64,000 nt of DNA from Bimastos eiseni (GCA_959347315.1 OY365814.1:4342864-4406863); one strand, 5' to 3'; shown: positions 1 through 12,722, numbered from the stretch's first letter. Translations and numbers: made by a program. Notes: a model not told the origin generated them from the letters alone.

Positions 1-58
1 TTTCAAATAAACGAGATCATTTAGGTACTTTTATTTCGAAATAATGGTAAAAAAAACA

Positions 59-800
59 AGAGTCCAAAATGTGCTCCGTTTGGCATCAACGAACGAAATA
101 GCTTAAATCTACGCGAGTGCGAGTTGAAAAGATATCCATCGTATATATATATATAAGTAAGTATATAAAAGTAAAAAATGCACAATACATAAACACTTGA
201 TGAAAATCACATTTACGATTGTCATGTCAAGAGTCAAACTCATCCACAAAGTCATCCATCGTAATGAACTCTGCACAGATTTACGTTCTCTGTCTGTCAG
301 TCTCTGTAAATACATCTACTTATAATAGATACATGGAAATAGAATGACTTTATTTTTCGTTTCTGGAGGTGCATTGTGCAAATTGTCCAAAAACGAAAAA
401 TACTAATGGGTTGTGGGACTGTAGGCCCTGATTAGATCTGATGCATTTGGAGCGTAAAACGTTCATGAAAAAGCTGGTAACTTGCGCTTGACTTTCAAGA
501 GGCGGCCCATATAGGCAACGCGTATTGATGTGGCGAGCGACCATTGGCAACACTCTGTAGGCCACGGCTGGGCTGAGTGCGTAGGAATAAGTCTGGCAGA
601 AGCTAAGGCCAGGAACATCCACAGTCGCTGTACCAGCAGTAGGTCATTTATGAATAATAAAGAATCGGCGGCCTATATAGGCAACGCGTATTGATTTATC
701 GAGCGACCAATGGCAACGCTCTGTAGGCTACGGCTGGGCAGAGTGCGTAGGAAACGGGCAGGCCAGGAGCATGCACAGATCGCTGCATTTATGAATTACA
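59..800. repeat. dispersed repeat family, copies at both ends of the window
   Basis: The stretch from about 345 to 480 recurs almost unchanged at 59,037-59,200. The motif beginning GGCGGCCCATATAGGCAACG occurs at about 495-640, again at 664-790, and a third time at 59,370-59,520. A segment at 275-300 is present in reverse orientation near 57,925-57,950. No coding capacity is recognised; the small reverse-strand ORFs here are repeat sequence. Family unknown, probably a mobile element or piece of one. Confidence 0.8.
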
Positions 801-1126
801 AAATGAATGATAAAATAATATTAAATGAATTAATAGACTTGTTTAATAGCCTGTTCTTTCAATCATTAAATTAATTATTAACTCATTCGCTTTTTAAGTA
901 TTCTATACTCATAAGCCAATTTGCCCTGTACATACAAGTCGCAGCAAACAATTGGCCAAATCTTAGCAAACGGCAAAGGAATAGCTGTCTAAGAAAAATC
1001 GACGTGGAATTGTGGTGCATTTGCATTTCTTATACTATGCCAAATATTAATTTAACAGTATAGTTCCATAGACACAACCACTGACATTCGTCCAGCGGAA
1101 ATAATAGAATTACGTTGTTAACTGGA

Positions 1127-1212
1127 GGTAGGCCAATTTCGCATTGGAGGTAGGCCTATTTCGCATTGGAGGTAGGCCTATTTCGCATTGGAGGTAGGCC
1201 TATTTCGCATAA
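1127..1212. repeat. 22-bp tandem repeat, four copies
   Basis: Four head-to-tail copies of TTGGAGGTAGGCCTATTTCG plus CA; the first copy differs by one base. Each unit carries the TAGGCCTA palindrome that is over-represented throughout the window. Confidence 0.9.
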
Positions 1213-1226
1213 ACGAATAGATAGGT

Positions 1227-1398
1227 AATCCTTTATGGAACTACACGCATTCGTCGATTTCTCATGCTATTACACATCCTAGAGGCCTAAGATAAAATGA
1301 AGCATCAACCAAGATGGTTTCTTACATACCTGAATCGATGCCTTTTCTGAATTTGAGCATATCGTATAGTCTGTGTCGTATTTTCACAGATTCAATGT
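1227..1398. repeat. dispersed repeat, second copy at 5,556-5,727
   Basis: About 170 bp starting AATCCTTTATGGAACTACAC are nearly identical to 5,556-5,727. No gene is recognised in either copy. Confidence 0.85.
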
Positions 1399-1639
1399 CG
1401 TTTAGAAATGTGATAGAAGAACCCGCGGTCTCTCTCGAATGATGACTCTGCCGCTGCAACCGGAAACGATTATGTATACAAGGAGATACTGGTGCATGTT
1501 ACAACCTGTATGTTCAAGTAAGTAAGTTTAATTCGCTTGTCTTGTATACCCTAATACAGAACGGCTGCATGCAGATCTACTTTAAATGGATTTTATTGTA
1601 AGACGAGAGAAAGAGACAGTTTAGTAATTAATCAAAATC

Positions 1640-2420
1640 ATGTGTCATGCGTTATTATCGTCACAGCAACGATATTACCATCATTATCCCCACATTCACT
1701 ATAATATCAACATTACTAATTATCATAGCATCTACGTCACCATTATTATCCTCACAGCAACGATATTACCATTACAGTCTAATATATATACTCGCAGTAA
1801 CTATGTCACCATCATTATCATCATAATAACGATATCACCATCATTATTCTCGCAGTATTTATATTATCTTTATTATCCTCACAGGAAGTACACCACCATT
1901 GTCATTCTTTCATTAACTATATCGTCAACATCAAGCTCACAGCAACTATATCGACAATATTGTAGCATCAACTACATCATCTTGATTTATCATCCTCATT
2001 ACACTATATCACCGTCATAATCCTCACAGTTACCACGTCACTATCATTGCCTCCGCAGTAATGATATCATTATTATCATTACATTCACAATATCACCATC
2101 ATTATCTTCACAGTAACTATATCACCATCATAACCCCATTCGCTGTGTCACCATCATTTTCCTCAGGGTAACTAAATCACCGTTTTAATCTCACTGTAAG
2201 TATACCACCATCATTGTTCCCACATTCACTGTCTTCACCATCATTGTCTTTAAAGTAACTTTATCGCCATTATCATCCTCACAGTAACTGTATACCACCA
2301 CCATGATCTTCACAGTCACTACTACTAAAACCACCATCAGCAACCTCGCTATTACTGCTAACACCATCCTAATTACAGTATCTTACATCAATTTCATCAC
2401 CATGCATACTATCGTAAAAT
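1640..2420. repeat. degenerate CAT/ATC-rich minisatellite
   Basis: An approximately 780-bp tract of drifting units of the form ATATCACCATCATTATCCTC followed by ACAGTAAC, roughly 27-30 bp long. The forward ORF over 1,640-2,020 is a product of this repeat (Thr/Ile/Tyr/His-rich) and is not called as a gene. Confidence 0.75.
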
Positions 2421-2752
2421 TAACCACACAAGAATAAACTGATAATACTCAAAAGGTATACCAACACCATTACTTTGTTTCTGACTTTCCTACAACATCT
2501 GGAAATCAATCTTTGAAACAATATTATTGTATTAATTTATTTTTTTGTTTTATGCAATCAGGTGTACTTCAGATCAGGAGGTTCAGATTGTGTGTCATAC
2601 CCTAGTCATCACTTGCAATGTCATGAAGACAGAATCAAGTTTGGTTTGAATATGTAAGTATTCAACATGTGAATTAGATTCTGTTCTTTAAAAAAAAATT
2701 ATTTGTGACTTTGTTCAGTGCTTTAGATGTAATTAAAATGATGTAATCAAAC

Positions 2753-3070
2753 ATTTCTATAGCGCCGCTTGAGACATCAGCGCTCTCAAAGAGGGTCTGT
2801 GCTTGGGAACGGGAACGGGAAAGTTCTAAGGTGTCTCTGGAACTGACCAGGTGAGAGGAGTAGTAATTCCAGGTGCAAGGACTGTGGAGTGTGGAAGACA
2901 GTTCCAAGCTGAAGGGCAATACAGGCAGAGCTCATGGATTGGACCGTGGCAGAGTACATGCGAGGAACAGCCTGGAAGCCACGAGTGGAACATCGTAGAG
3001 AGGCCCTTGCAGGTATGGATGACACCAGAGCGCAGAAAATCCTCAGGTAGGTCGGGGCCACCCCAACTTT
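2753..3070. repeat. LINE-type 3' tail motif plus dispersed repeat related to 9,090-9,282
   Basis: Positions 2,753-2,790 carry a TTTCTATAGCGCC motif followed by AGCGCTCT, the reverse complement of the tail seen after the LINE fragment at 36.7 kb. Positions 2,825-3,065 are alignable, with many differences, to 9,090-9,282 (shared blocks GTAATTCCAG, ACAGTTCCAAGCTGA and CCACGAGTGGA). No known protein was recognised in either strand. Confidence 0.55.
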
Positions 3071-5271
3071 AGGCGCGTTGGGAAAATGGTTGTGAATTTT
3101 TTGCACTGTTGAATAGAAGCAATGTAGTGAGTCCCAAATGAAGCCTGATATATTGGAATCAAAGGCTGGGATCGTTGCAGCAAATAATTTTGAGATATTG
3201 ACCTTTTTCGTTCATTTGCAGTTTTATGTGAGGTATTTAGGTTTGAAAAGCTTAGAAAATCTTGGTCTTTTTAATCGAATTTTACAGCTCTACCTCTATG
3301 TAAGCATTGCTATGGATTTTCTTACATTTTTGATACATATTGATACTCAGCTTATTAACCTTCTCGCTCTGTTGAGATGTAGGCCTATATATGATTCTCG
3401 AGTCACTAATATTTGTTGCCTTGATAATATAATGATATTGTGACATAGCGATATGTGAGGGAATTAAGTCCTTCCAAATCTTGTTTTCTGAAATGGGTTT
3501 TGCTTCAATTGTAATAAAATGAGATAATGTCAGTTTGAAAAATAACTTTTTGCCCCGTTTGCATATAAGTTTTTAATGGAAAACATCGAAATTCAAAGAT
3601 GTCAAAATTCGTAATGTGTGCACACTGCCATAAACTATGCCACCTGGAGTAACGTGCAAGCAATCTTTTACATTAATCGGCATGAGTGTAGTCGTTGATC
3701 CTTTCAAAATAATTTCTCTTGGATTTGGGACTGTCCTTTTACAAAGAGTTACATACAGCTTACATTATTGCGAGTGCAGTAATGGGAACTATCGACCCTT
3801 GCTGCTCAACCAGACTACAACTCAACTTGTCTGATTCGATATGCCCGCAGTTAACATAACCAACCTCGCATCAAAATATTACAGTTGAGTCATTGAATTT
3901 TTAAACCAGCAACGCATATTTACATAAGTGACGCAGAAATCGTCCCTGATATTTATAATTATATCAACAGCTGCAGCTCAGAGTGAGTTCTCATCCCCAA
4001 TCCGTAACTAGCGCAGACTCAACGCTTGCTCACGTCATTGTAACGACTTGACTTCTGAAGCGCCATATACGATAATCTGTTGGCCTCTGTCAATCAAGTG
4101 GTTTTCCAAAATGGTTGTGTCAAAAGGAAACGTAGAAACCGTGCTTCGAATGACAATGGAGGTAGCAGTGGTGTAAGTTGTTTCGCGGTCGAGCACCGGT
4201 CGGATGCGGGGAAGATCACGAATGTGCATGAAACAGGAGAGCAGTAAGTTTGAGATGTTAGAGAAATTGAGATGAGGATCAATGGTGACTAAAGATTGTG
4301 GACTGGAACATCAGAGATGAGGGAAAGGGATGGGGAACTGGTGGATAGGTGTATTGAAGGCTCGTGGATTTTCTTGATTTGGTCAAAATGGTCAGGAAGG
4401 GAATATGATGATGAATTCGCTTTTGGTAGAGTTGACACAGAGGAGGTTGGACGACATCCATTGTGAAATTAGTCTAATCACGAATTGAATAACTATGATG
4501 GATCTTTGTGAGCACCTCATGTTTCGAGGACTGTGGATTAGATTATGCTGCTGACAGTTGATATTATTCAGGTTTCACATTTTCATGCTGAACATGATAC
4601 CACTAGCGCTTCTCAGCAAGTGTTGAAAATTTTATGTCAGACGCCTCAAATGGTGTCGCGGTGAAAATTCACCCCAGGTTAGCCATTTTATGTGATTTTT
4701 ATAGAGGTTATCCTCCGAGGGTTAACTGCAGCGTAACGTATACCGAATCCTTGTAGCCTAAGAGTCCGGTGCCATATTGAGTGTCTAATCCATCCATACT
4801 TGAGAAAGCTCTGCAGTTCCATCACACGTGCTTCTGCCTCTTCGTTCGCTCCCCATAAGATTGGGGTTTGACTGGGAGTGCTCCTGAGTAAGCGAACTTA
4901 TAACATTGTGTATTAGTTGCAATTTAACGACACTGTGTGGTAACAAAGACCATTATCGTTGCCCTCCTCCTCCATCCAGGCTTGGGACTTGCACTGGCAG
5001 AGTACAACTTGCGAAGGAGTTAAATAACATTGTATAAATAATAATTAATTTTCAAAAGATCGTTGCTTCAAGAATTGTGGTGCCGTGGTACAACGAGAGT
5101 TTAAGGAGATTGTCCAAGCATTCATACAAGTTTTAAGATTTTAGCTCATTTTATTCATATTAACCAATAGATATATATTATTAGAAATCTGCTTTGAAGA
5201 CAGTTTGCGATGATGGTCTAAAGATTGATTATATTTATAGTTCACAATAAGCATGAAAATTACGCAGTCTG
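3071..5271. other. no gene recognised
   Basis: About 2.2 kb of AT-rich sequence with only short ORFs on both strands. Nothing resembles a known domain, no tandem array is present, and no convincing acceptor-ORF-donor pattern was found. Confidence 0.5.
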
Positions 5272-5970
5272 GCGCCCTCTAGTGAGTCAAACCAAAAGTT
5301 ACAGACTAATGGCGTCATCTATCGAATACTATTTACAGAAAGGTGGAAAGAGCAGCGGGAAGTAGAACACCTGAGGGACACAGTCATGAAGGGTAAACAA
5401 CTTCACTTTCCTAGCCTTGGCATACCAGATCGGGAGACTAGCACTCTCCCTCTACCTCGTTGTCTTATATTCCCATAAATAGTCTTATTACTTGAGTTGG
5501 CTAGGGGACGAAGAAGAAGCAGAAATGTAAAAAGTAAAAGACACAGGCACAGTAAAATCCTTTATGGAACTACACACATTCGTCGATTTCTCATGCTATT
5601 ACACATCCTATAGGCCTAAGATAAAATGAAGCATCAACCAAGATGGTTTCTTACAGACCTGAATCGATGCCCTTTCTGAATTTGAGCAGATCGTGTAATC
5701 TGTGTCGTATTTTCACAGATTCAAATAGAACTAATCAGCGACGTGTTGAGTATTGTTTTCTAAAAATGATTATGTATAGAGGGGCAACAAGCCCTCTAGT
5801 GAGTCAAACCGAAAGTTACAGACTAATGGCGCCATCTTTGGAATACCATTTTAGTGGGCATAGCTAAGAAGTAGCCTAACTGAGAGACACAGGCATGAAG
5901 AGTAAACGAATTCACTTTCCTAGCCTCGGCATACCAGAGCGGAAGACTAGCACTCTCCCTCTAGCAGAGC
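5272..5970. repeat. local tandem duplication of an approximately 190-bp block
   Basis: The block at about 5,272-5,462 (CCCTCTAGTGAGTCAAACC to GACTAGCACTCTCCCTCT) recurs at about 5,783-5,965 with scattered changes. Between the copies is the second example of the 1,227-1,398 repeat. Confidence 0.8.
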
Positions 5971-6310
5971 GATGCCAAGGTCACAAATTGGTAAACTCAT
6001 CAGTCAACTGAAAAATGAAGGCGAAGAAATCCTCAACTATCTTCTGGACAGAAAGACAGCGGATAGGTCGTTTGGATCTGGTGTCGTTCACAAGCGGCAA
6101 TTGAATATATTCAGACGCAATACGAATCGAATCAGTTGAAAGATATCTTCTTTGGTCTTATAGATATTCGACGATCTGCTTCTGAAATAATCCAATAAAC
6201 TGTGATAAACATTGATCACACTGAGATCAACAAAATAGTTGGTAGGTTGTCATCAACGTACTCAAAACAAAATACGATCAACACTTATATCTTAGCATGG
6301 ATGTTGAATC
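5965..6310 (+). pseudogene. broken copy of the TRADD-N-like exon
   Basis: This is a clear DNA-level paralogue of the open exon at 51,138-51,559, sharing blocks such as CGATGCCAAGGTCACA and ATATTCGACGATC. It has lost its reading frame: a short insertion follows the GACAGAAAGAC block near 6,055, and a TAA replaces a sense codon near 6,196. The 5' part of the exon, including the splice acceptor and first beta-strand region, is absent. It cannot encode the domain as it stands. Function was never demonstrated for the parent; the TRADD-N assignment is by pattern. Confidence 0.7.
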
Positions 6311-6780
6311 TGAAAAACTGGTCTATCCTTTGAAAATAGAAAATGGATGAAAACAGAAAGATAAATTGAGTCTGTGCATAATTTTATCCAATTTTGCGTT
6401 CATCTGTTGTGTTTGTCAAATCAGCGGTTAATTATAATTCTTAGGCCGTGTTCATTCGGCATTGTAACTTTCCAACATCATTCCTTCATTCCTCTGTAAC
6501 ATTAACCCTTCATCCATCTAATTCATCGTTTCTACCTAATCTTCCTTTAAGTTTATTTAGCTTTATTTTTCCATTTCTGATCTTCTATCCTTTCCCATTG
6601 ATTCACATTTCCTTTCCATCCGTTTCTTCTCAGAAACCGCGCATTTCAGTAGGCCTATCGAATCTGTATAATATTACTCCGAAAGTAGTGGAAGGGGTTG
6701 CTACTAGGTTATAACCAACCACCTAATGGGTTAAAAACATTTTTTATCCTATAGCCTAGGTTAAAAAATCACCAAAGAAG
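6311..6780. repeat. downstream part of duplicated block shared with 51.6-52.09 kb
   Basis: Runs such as GGTTAATTATAATTCT and AACTTTCCAACATCATTCCTTC have counterparts at 51,730-51,780, continuing the homology from the TRADD-N-like exon. The left copy stops near 6,720. Confidence 0.65.
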
Positions 6781-6829
6781 GATTTATTTTTGCTAGAGCG
6801 GAACCGGCTCCTGAAAGCCAGATGCATAT

Positions 6830-6978
6830 TCATGCAAATATATATATATATACAAATAACTCGTGTGTTCGTATAATAATATCAAAATCATGCATACGAT
6901 TATATATACATATCCACCACATGTATTTATATATATATATACATATATATATATGTATACGCTTACTAGCTTAGCCAA
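6830..6978. repeat. TA-rich start of a block duplicated at 56,755-56,880
   Basis: After a TA microsatellite the sequence ACAAATAACTCGTGTGTTCG continues for over 100 bp and matches 56,768-56,880 almost exactly, ending at ACTAGCTTAGCCAA in both copies. Confidence 0.85.
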
Positions 6979-7042
6979 GTGGTAATAAAAACTTGTACAA
7001 CTTCTGTTCCGATTCTCAATCGTCCAAAAAACTTCGGTGAAT

Positions 7043-7856
7043 CACATGTCTCACGTCATGTCTCATCTCATGTCTCATCTCATTTTTCATCTCATGTCTC
7101 ATCTCATGTCTCATCTCATGTCTCATCTCATGTCTCATCTCATGTCTCATCTCATGTCTCATCTCATGTCTCATCTCATGTCTCATCTCATGTCTCATCT
7201 CATGTTTCATCTCATGTCTCATCTCATGTCTCATCTCATGTCTCATCTCATGTCTCATCTCATGTCTCATCTCATGTCTCATCTCATGTCTCATCACATG
7301 TTTCATCTCATGTCACATCTCATGTCTCATCTCATGTCTCATCTCATGTTTCATCTCATGTCTCATCTCATGTCTCATCTCATGTCTCATCTCATATCTC
7401 ATCTCATGTCTCATCTCATGTCTCATCTCATGTCTCATCTCATGTTTCATCTCATGTCTCACCTCATGTTTCATCTCATGTCTCATCTCATGTCTCACCT
7501 CACGTCTAACCTCACGTCTAACCTCACGTCTCACCTCACGTCTAACCTCACGTCTCACCTCACGTCTCACCTCACGTCTCACCTCACGTCTCACCTCACG
7601 TCTCGTCTCACGTCTCGTCTCACGTCTCGTCTCACGTCTCATCTCACGTCTCGTCTCACTTCTCATCTCACTTCTCATCTCACGTCTCATCTCACGTCTC
7701 ATATCACGTCTCATATCACGTCTCATATCACGTCTCATCTCACGTCTCATCTCACATCTCATCTCACGTCTCATCTCACGTCTCATCTCACGTCTCATCT
7801 CACGTCTCATCTCACGTCTCATCTCACGTCTCATCTCACGTCTCATCACATGTCTG
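7043..7856. repeat. 12-bp satellite array, about 68 units
   Basis: Units of CATGTCTCATCT run head to tail. From about 7,490 the unit becomes CACGTCTCACCT or CACGTCTAACCT, then CACGTCTCGTCT, then CACGTCTCATCT, so the array is built of homogenised sub-blocks. The unit is a multiple of three and stop-free, so long ORFs (Ser-His-Val, Met-Ser-His-Leu and Arg-His-Glu types) appear in several frames of both strands; none is a gene. The equivalent junction of the paralogous block at 56,880 lacks the array. Confidence 0.95.
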
Positions 7857-7939
7857 CTGTTTAAGAGATTCGTAAGGATGCTGGTGGTAAGTACTTTCAA
7901 AGATTTTATAATATTTGCCATCTTTCGGGCGTTTGCGAA

Positions 7940-8176
7940 CTGAAGTATATATTATTGCATTTAAAATTTATTATAAATACAGGCATAGATATCACGCGAT
8001 CGAACCTGATATCTTTCGAGAAAGATGCATCGCTTTTTATCCTACGAACAATTTTAATTTCAATTTATAATTATATTCCTCTTATAAATATTAATATTCG
8101 CTCCCTTGTAAAAGTATAGTCTTATAAATATTCTAAAAGTGACTTTTATAGTTATTAAGAATAATCGTAGGCCTAT
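7940..8176. repeat. continuation of the block duplicated at 56,886-57,115
   Basis: The sequence from ATGCATTTAAAATTTATT to AATCGTAGGCCTATGCAT is nearly identical to 56,893-57,115. The satellite therefore splits a block that is continuous in the other copy. Confidence 0.85.
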
Positions 8177-9089
8177 GCATCACTCGCTCATTCTGTAATC
8201 GTAATCATACTGCGATTTGTCAGTTTGAAATTAAACGAAGATAATTATTATAAGAACTCGTCGTTATTATAACGAAATTATTCACATATGCATAAATAAA
8301 TTTAGGCAAAGAAGCGATGACTTATCAATAACGAGAAAATATCATACGTAAATATTTCTATGAGTATTGCACGTTATGAGATGGTTTGCGTCTGAATATA
8401 TAAGTATACATTACATATATTCGACTCAAAATACATGCATTAGACTTTGGATTATAAAAAAATGATTATATTATTTTCATCAGGAAAAAGGCCTCTGGAG
8501 CCGCAGACCAGCACCTCTTGCAGAGATCCTGAAGACTCAACATCCTGGCAGTTACGTATCCTAGCGTGTCTCTTCAAATGTGTTTGCGTATGTGCGCGTG
8601 TCTGTGTCGTTGCATGTGTGCGTCTCTGCGCTCCTCTGTCTGTGAGAGCTTTGCTGCCCTGTTTCTGCTTTGGTTAGTAATCGAGCTCTTTCGTTTTTTC
8701 TTGTTCTGTGCATCGCTAGGAGATGAAACTGTACTGTATTCATGTAGCATTTATATATAGTTTGAGCACCAATGCAACTTCTACTTACCCTGTGAGTTGT
8801 TCATCAATCCAGCTTCAAATAACACTATTAAATAGTTTCATCTGTCAGTCAATATAATCAATGAAACTGTTTCATGATTCCAACTTCCATTAAAGCAGAG
8901 ATACTAAACTGTGCACAACAGTCGCCTTATCAGGCACCATTTTTATTCTGTTGAAAAAGGTCAGACAGTGCAATACTTAAGATTGGTTTAAACAGTAATT
9001 GCGGAGATTGACGTTCGGTGCCGACCCCGTTGGTCGATTTAGTTACGCCGTCAATTTTCCAGTTGTATATATAAACGAAAGAAAGTCTC
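8177..9089. other. no gene recognised; GT-rich tract at 8,575-8,640
   Basis: AT-rich sequence with a degenerate TGTGTGCG tract at 8,575-8,640. The overlapping short ORFs in this tract are Cys/Val-rich microsatellite translations and are not called. Confidence 0.5.
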
Positions 9090-9282
9090 AAGGCTTCTTC
9101 GGAACTGATAAGGTGTGTGGGCTAGTAATTCCAGACTGTAGAACACAGTTCCAAGCTGAGGGGCCTAACCTCTTCAACTGGGCCGTATTAGACCAGAAGG
9201 CCACGAGTGGACTATCGCAAGGAGTCCCATGCAGGTAAAGAGGACAGCAGAGTGTAGAAATACACGAGGTCGGTCAGGCCAC
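9090..9282. repeat. dispersed repeat related to 2,825-3,065
   Basis: Diverged copy of the repeat described at 2.8 kb; family unknown. Confidence 0.55.
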
Positions 9283-9306
9283 TTCATAAGAGGAGAAAAC
9301 AGGTCT

Positions 9307-9506
9307 CGTCATCGTCATCTTAATTATCATCTTAATTATCATCTTAATTATCATCTTAATTATCATCTTAATTATCATCTTAATTATCATCTTAATTATC
9401 ATCTTAATTATCATCTTAATTATCATCTTAATTATCATCTTAATTATCATCTTAATTATCATCTTAATTATCATCTTAATTATCATCCTAATTATCATCT
9501 TAATTA
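9307..9506. repeat. 12-bp tandem array CTTAATTATCAT, about 16 units
   Basis: Near-perfect head-to-tail copies; only the last units vary (one CCTAATTATCAT). ORFs through it on both strands are stop-free repeat translations. Confidence 0.95.
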
Positions 9507-9741
9507 ACGCAGCCGTCTTCGTTCTGCTCCTTCACTTTCCTCCTACTCCGCTTTCACTCTGACCTCGACCTCTCTTCTTCTTAGTCATCTTCCGCACTTC
9601 TATTCATCTCCATCTTCCTATTACTACTCCTTCAACTTCTACTCCTCATCCACTCTTCATCCTTTCACTTCTAATCTCGTCCCCTTCCACATCTTCTTCC
9701 TCTTCCAACGATTCTATATATTTAATGGAAAAGTAGGAAAG

Positions 9742-9967
9742 ATGGAGAGTACCAAGTGTCGCGATGAATATAGGCGAAAACAATCGACTTTAGAGAAAAT
9801 GGACGGAGACAGATTACCAGCATTCGAGATGACAGACGATGGAAGCAGAAGATTACGAACGTGGAATTCAGAAGAAGAGGTTACTCTACAACACCAGAAA
9901 TATTGTGCGACTCATAATAAGACGCAAGTTAAAACCTCTTTCGACATATTTGCAAGATCGAGGAGAG
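9742..9967 (+). CDS. candidate first coding exon, hydrophilic protein of unknown function
   Basis: An ORF begins at ATG 9,742 and runs 75 codons to a strong 5' splice-site match (AGA|GTAAGT) just before its in-frame stop. The predicted peptide is charged and polar (rich in Lys, Arg, Glu, Asp and Thr) without a signal peptide, membrane segment or known motif. The base composition is less repetitive than the pyrimidine-rich tract before it. No matching downstream exon was identified, so this may be a first exon or a chance ORF. No function is proposed. Confidence 0.3.
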
Positions 9968-9975
9968 TAAGTTAG

Positions 9976-10780
9976 TGAAAACTGTTGTGTTGGAGGTATA
10001 TGCATGGATGAATAAAAGAACATTAAGAGTAGGCCCTACGGTCGTGTAATGATTGGATCGACGACATCGAAGAGTGGTGTGATGAGGGAATTCACGTGTT
10101 CACAGGGCTCTCACTCTCTTCTTCCCACACGGAAATGTTTACCGACACCCCTAACAACAATTGATATTCCCCATTACTTAACTCACAACTATAATCATGC
10201 CTACACGACATGACGCTATGGCTAAATTAACATGACTATATTAGATATAGGTTTAAATAAATATTAGTTTGTCAGATGCAAGCGGGCAACCAGATGTATT
10301 TTAAGACAATAATAAGAGACTTATGACAGAAGAATCGGCAGGCAAAGAAGGCAGCTAACCTCTCTCTTACACCACGGACTGAAAATAAGGCGTCAATTCG
10401 GTGTCTATTGTCAATAGGGGAAAACAGTTGACAGCGAAGAGGCCTCGTTTGGTTGTTACTTAGTTTATGCTGGCAAGAGTTTTGTTTATTTCGAAAAACC
10501 GAAAAGCTGACATTTACGCATCTCATCAGATTGAATTAAATTATAAAAATCCTTTCAGCTGGCTGTTTTAATCAATTCAATTTCTAGTGATACAATAGCC
10601 TAACACTTTAATCGACCAAACTTCTATTTAAAGAAGAATTGTCTTCATCAATCCATTAATACTAAACTACGTTTTGCCAAAATTCGTTATAAGCACATAA
10701 CAGATGAAGTTTGCAATATAAATTATCACTAATATAATTATAATTAATAAAATGGCTACTAAATGCACAACTTAGGCTAT
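9976..10780. other. no gene recognised
   Basis: Only short ORFs and no tandem repeats; nothing interpretable on either strand. Confidence 0.45.
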
Positions 10781-10784
10781 AGAT

Positions 10785-10980
10785 ATAAGACATTTTGACA
10801 GACGATAGTATTATCGACCGACAATATTTCCGTGCGACATTCTTAGTTGCTAAATTTTGACCCGCGATATTATTATCGAGCGACATTATCAACGCGCGCC
10901 ATTTATGGATTGCGACATTTTGATTGTGACATTTTTATTCGCGACATTATTCTTGCCACTTTTTCATTGGATACCATTGA
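10785..10980 (-). mobile_element. GCGACATT-rich repeat (rudimentary transposon family)
   Basis: Read on the reverse strand this stretch has irregularly spaced ATGTCGC motifs separated by AT-rich words (for example AATGTCGCGAATAAAAATGT), and it resembles 38,235-38,395 and 63,190-63,355 in the same order. A third related pattern lies at 14,575-14,990. Non-coding. The motif spacing resembles subterminal repeats of a DNA transposon, but family is unknown. Confidence 0.5.
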
Positions 10981-11625
10981 TAATCTTATCCTGCAGCGTT
11001 AACCTTGTAGAGAAGGTACTCACGCATAACAATAATATAACGAATAATTATCTATTCATGAGAGTATGTATGGAAGCACGAGCATTTAGGCCATAGTACC
11101 AGAGCAAATCTATGAGGTTTTTGGTAGGTCCTACGTCCTTCAGGAAGCATCTACATGTAGTAGGAACAACTAAACTAGTAGCGAGTGGTCTAAGACCGAT
11201 TACCCGTCTTTCTCCTTTCCGCATTAACTAATAAATAAGATTTTTTCAAGTGTTACTTAAGTACTACTTGACGGAACACATTATCAATCTCAGTACAATT
11301 GAGTAGTGGACTAAAGTACATATTAGGCCTACTAGAAACGATTGTCCACAATGTATGTGAACTTTACTGCGATCAACATCTGATTGGCCGACTATCTGCG
11401 GACTAAAGATCGAAAAGGAGGAGATAGATGAGCTACACCAACGGATTAGTTATCCTCAAAGTTGACGATTGAACAGCGTTCGTGATCAATCGTGCAAAAG
11501 CTGTTTTAGTTCAAAGCCCTGCAGAAGTAGAGTATCCAGGTGAGTTGTGTACCTGTGCGAAGCATTTTTATTAGAGCACGACAAATAACCAGACATCGTC
11601 ATCGCCATTGCCGTCATTATCAACT

Positions 11626-11657
<32 letters not shown>

Positions 11658-12590
11658 ATCATCATCATTAGCGTTACCAACGCCTGCGATCAGATCTACA
11701 AAGCGTCTCCGTGTATAGAGTCATACACCATTGGGGCTTTCAATTGATCTGGCGCTACATAAATTTTCCTTGCTCACGGTCCTATATTAGCTGTCTCCTT
11801 TAGATTTAATTGGGGTCAAAATATATTATATTCTACAAATCAACATTGTCATTTAGAAATCACCTCAATTGAAAATTCATTTTATTCGCTGACAATCCGC
11901 AACTTTGTGTACAATGATTATAGGGTAAATTTCATGGGACAATTTGTACACCATAATTATTCATCATTAAAAATCTTTACTTCTACCAGCGTCTGATCTG
12001 TCATTTCCGTTCAATACGTGTTCTAGAAAAGAAGTTGGAGCATAAAATTCTTGTCAATGCAAACTCGTAACCGATGTCTCTTTTGAAGAGATTTGATACT
12101 AGTTTAAGCATGTAGATTTAAGTTTTGCTGTCTCGCTACCCACCTTCCGGGCTTTGTGACACCGACACCCACTTCTCGTTTCGCTGTCACATTTTATTTT
12201 TCCACTTTACGACCACGTTTAGTACCGCATTGTTTCCATCTATTTGTTCAACCCTATTCACCCCTGTTATCACGGCTTCAAGAACTTACCCTAGCAACCT
12301 CACATAATAAATTCTCATGGGTGAGAATACAACAGGATAGTCATGCATGCACAACAGCCAACGCTCAAAACTAATGCTGTTTCTTATTATAATTAGTTCT
12401 TTCTAACTACTCTAACTTTCCTGAAGAGTCCTTCCATCCAGCGACATCCCTCGGTGACCTCTACCAAACGACGGTTAAAAAACCACCTGGAAGTCGCATC
12501 GACTCTCACTTAGGTCATCATGGTATGGTTACAGCGCTATAAATGCATGCAACATTATTTCGAAGCGTACATGTAATTGCGTTGAGACAC
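10981..12590. other. no gene recognised; ATC/GTC microsatellite at 11,595-11,670
   Basis: The microsatellite is a run of CATCGT and CATCAT triplets. Positions 11,440-11,555 share word order with 23,945-24,055 (TTATCCTCAA, GCTGTTTT, GTGTACCTG or GCGTACCTG), suggesting another old dispersed repeat. No coding feature was supported. Confidence 0.45.
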
Positions 12591-12722
12591 ATAAGATACG
12601 AAAGTTGTAATTTTAAAACATGCTTAACAGGTTTGGTAACGTAATGAGATTTAAGGATGCATAAGATATGAAACTTGTAATTATAAAACATTCATGACAG
12701 GTTTGTTGAAGTAATGAGTTTT
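12590..12722. repeat. tandem duplication, unit about 65 bp
   Basis: Two adjacent diverged copies with shared blocks CATAAGATA, AACATTCATGACAGGTTTG (or AACATGCTTAACAGGTTTG) and GTAATGAG. Confidence 0.7.

Noticed and set aside
1640..2020. 126-codon ORF
   Set aside because: Product of the degenerate CAT/ATC minisatellite; composition only.
6979..7921. Long Ser-His-Val, Met-Ser-His-Leu and Arg-His-Glu ORFs
   Set aside because: Translations of the 12-bp satellite in multiple frames on both strands.
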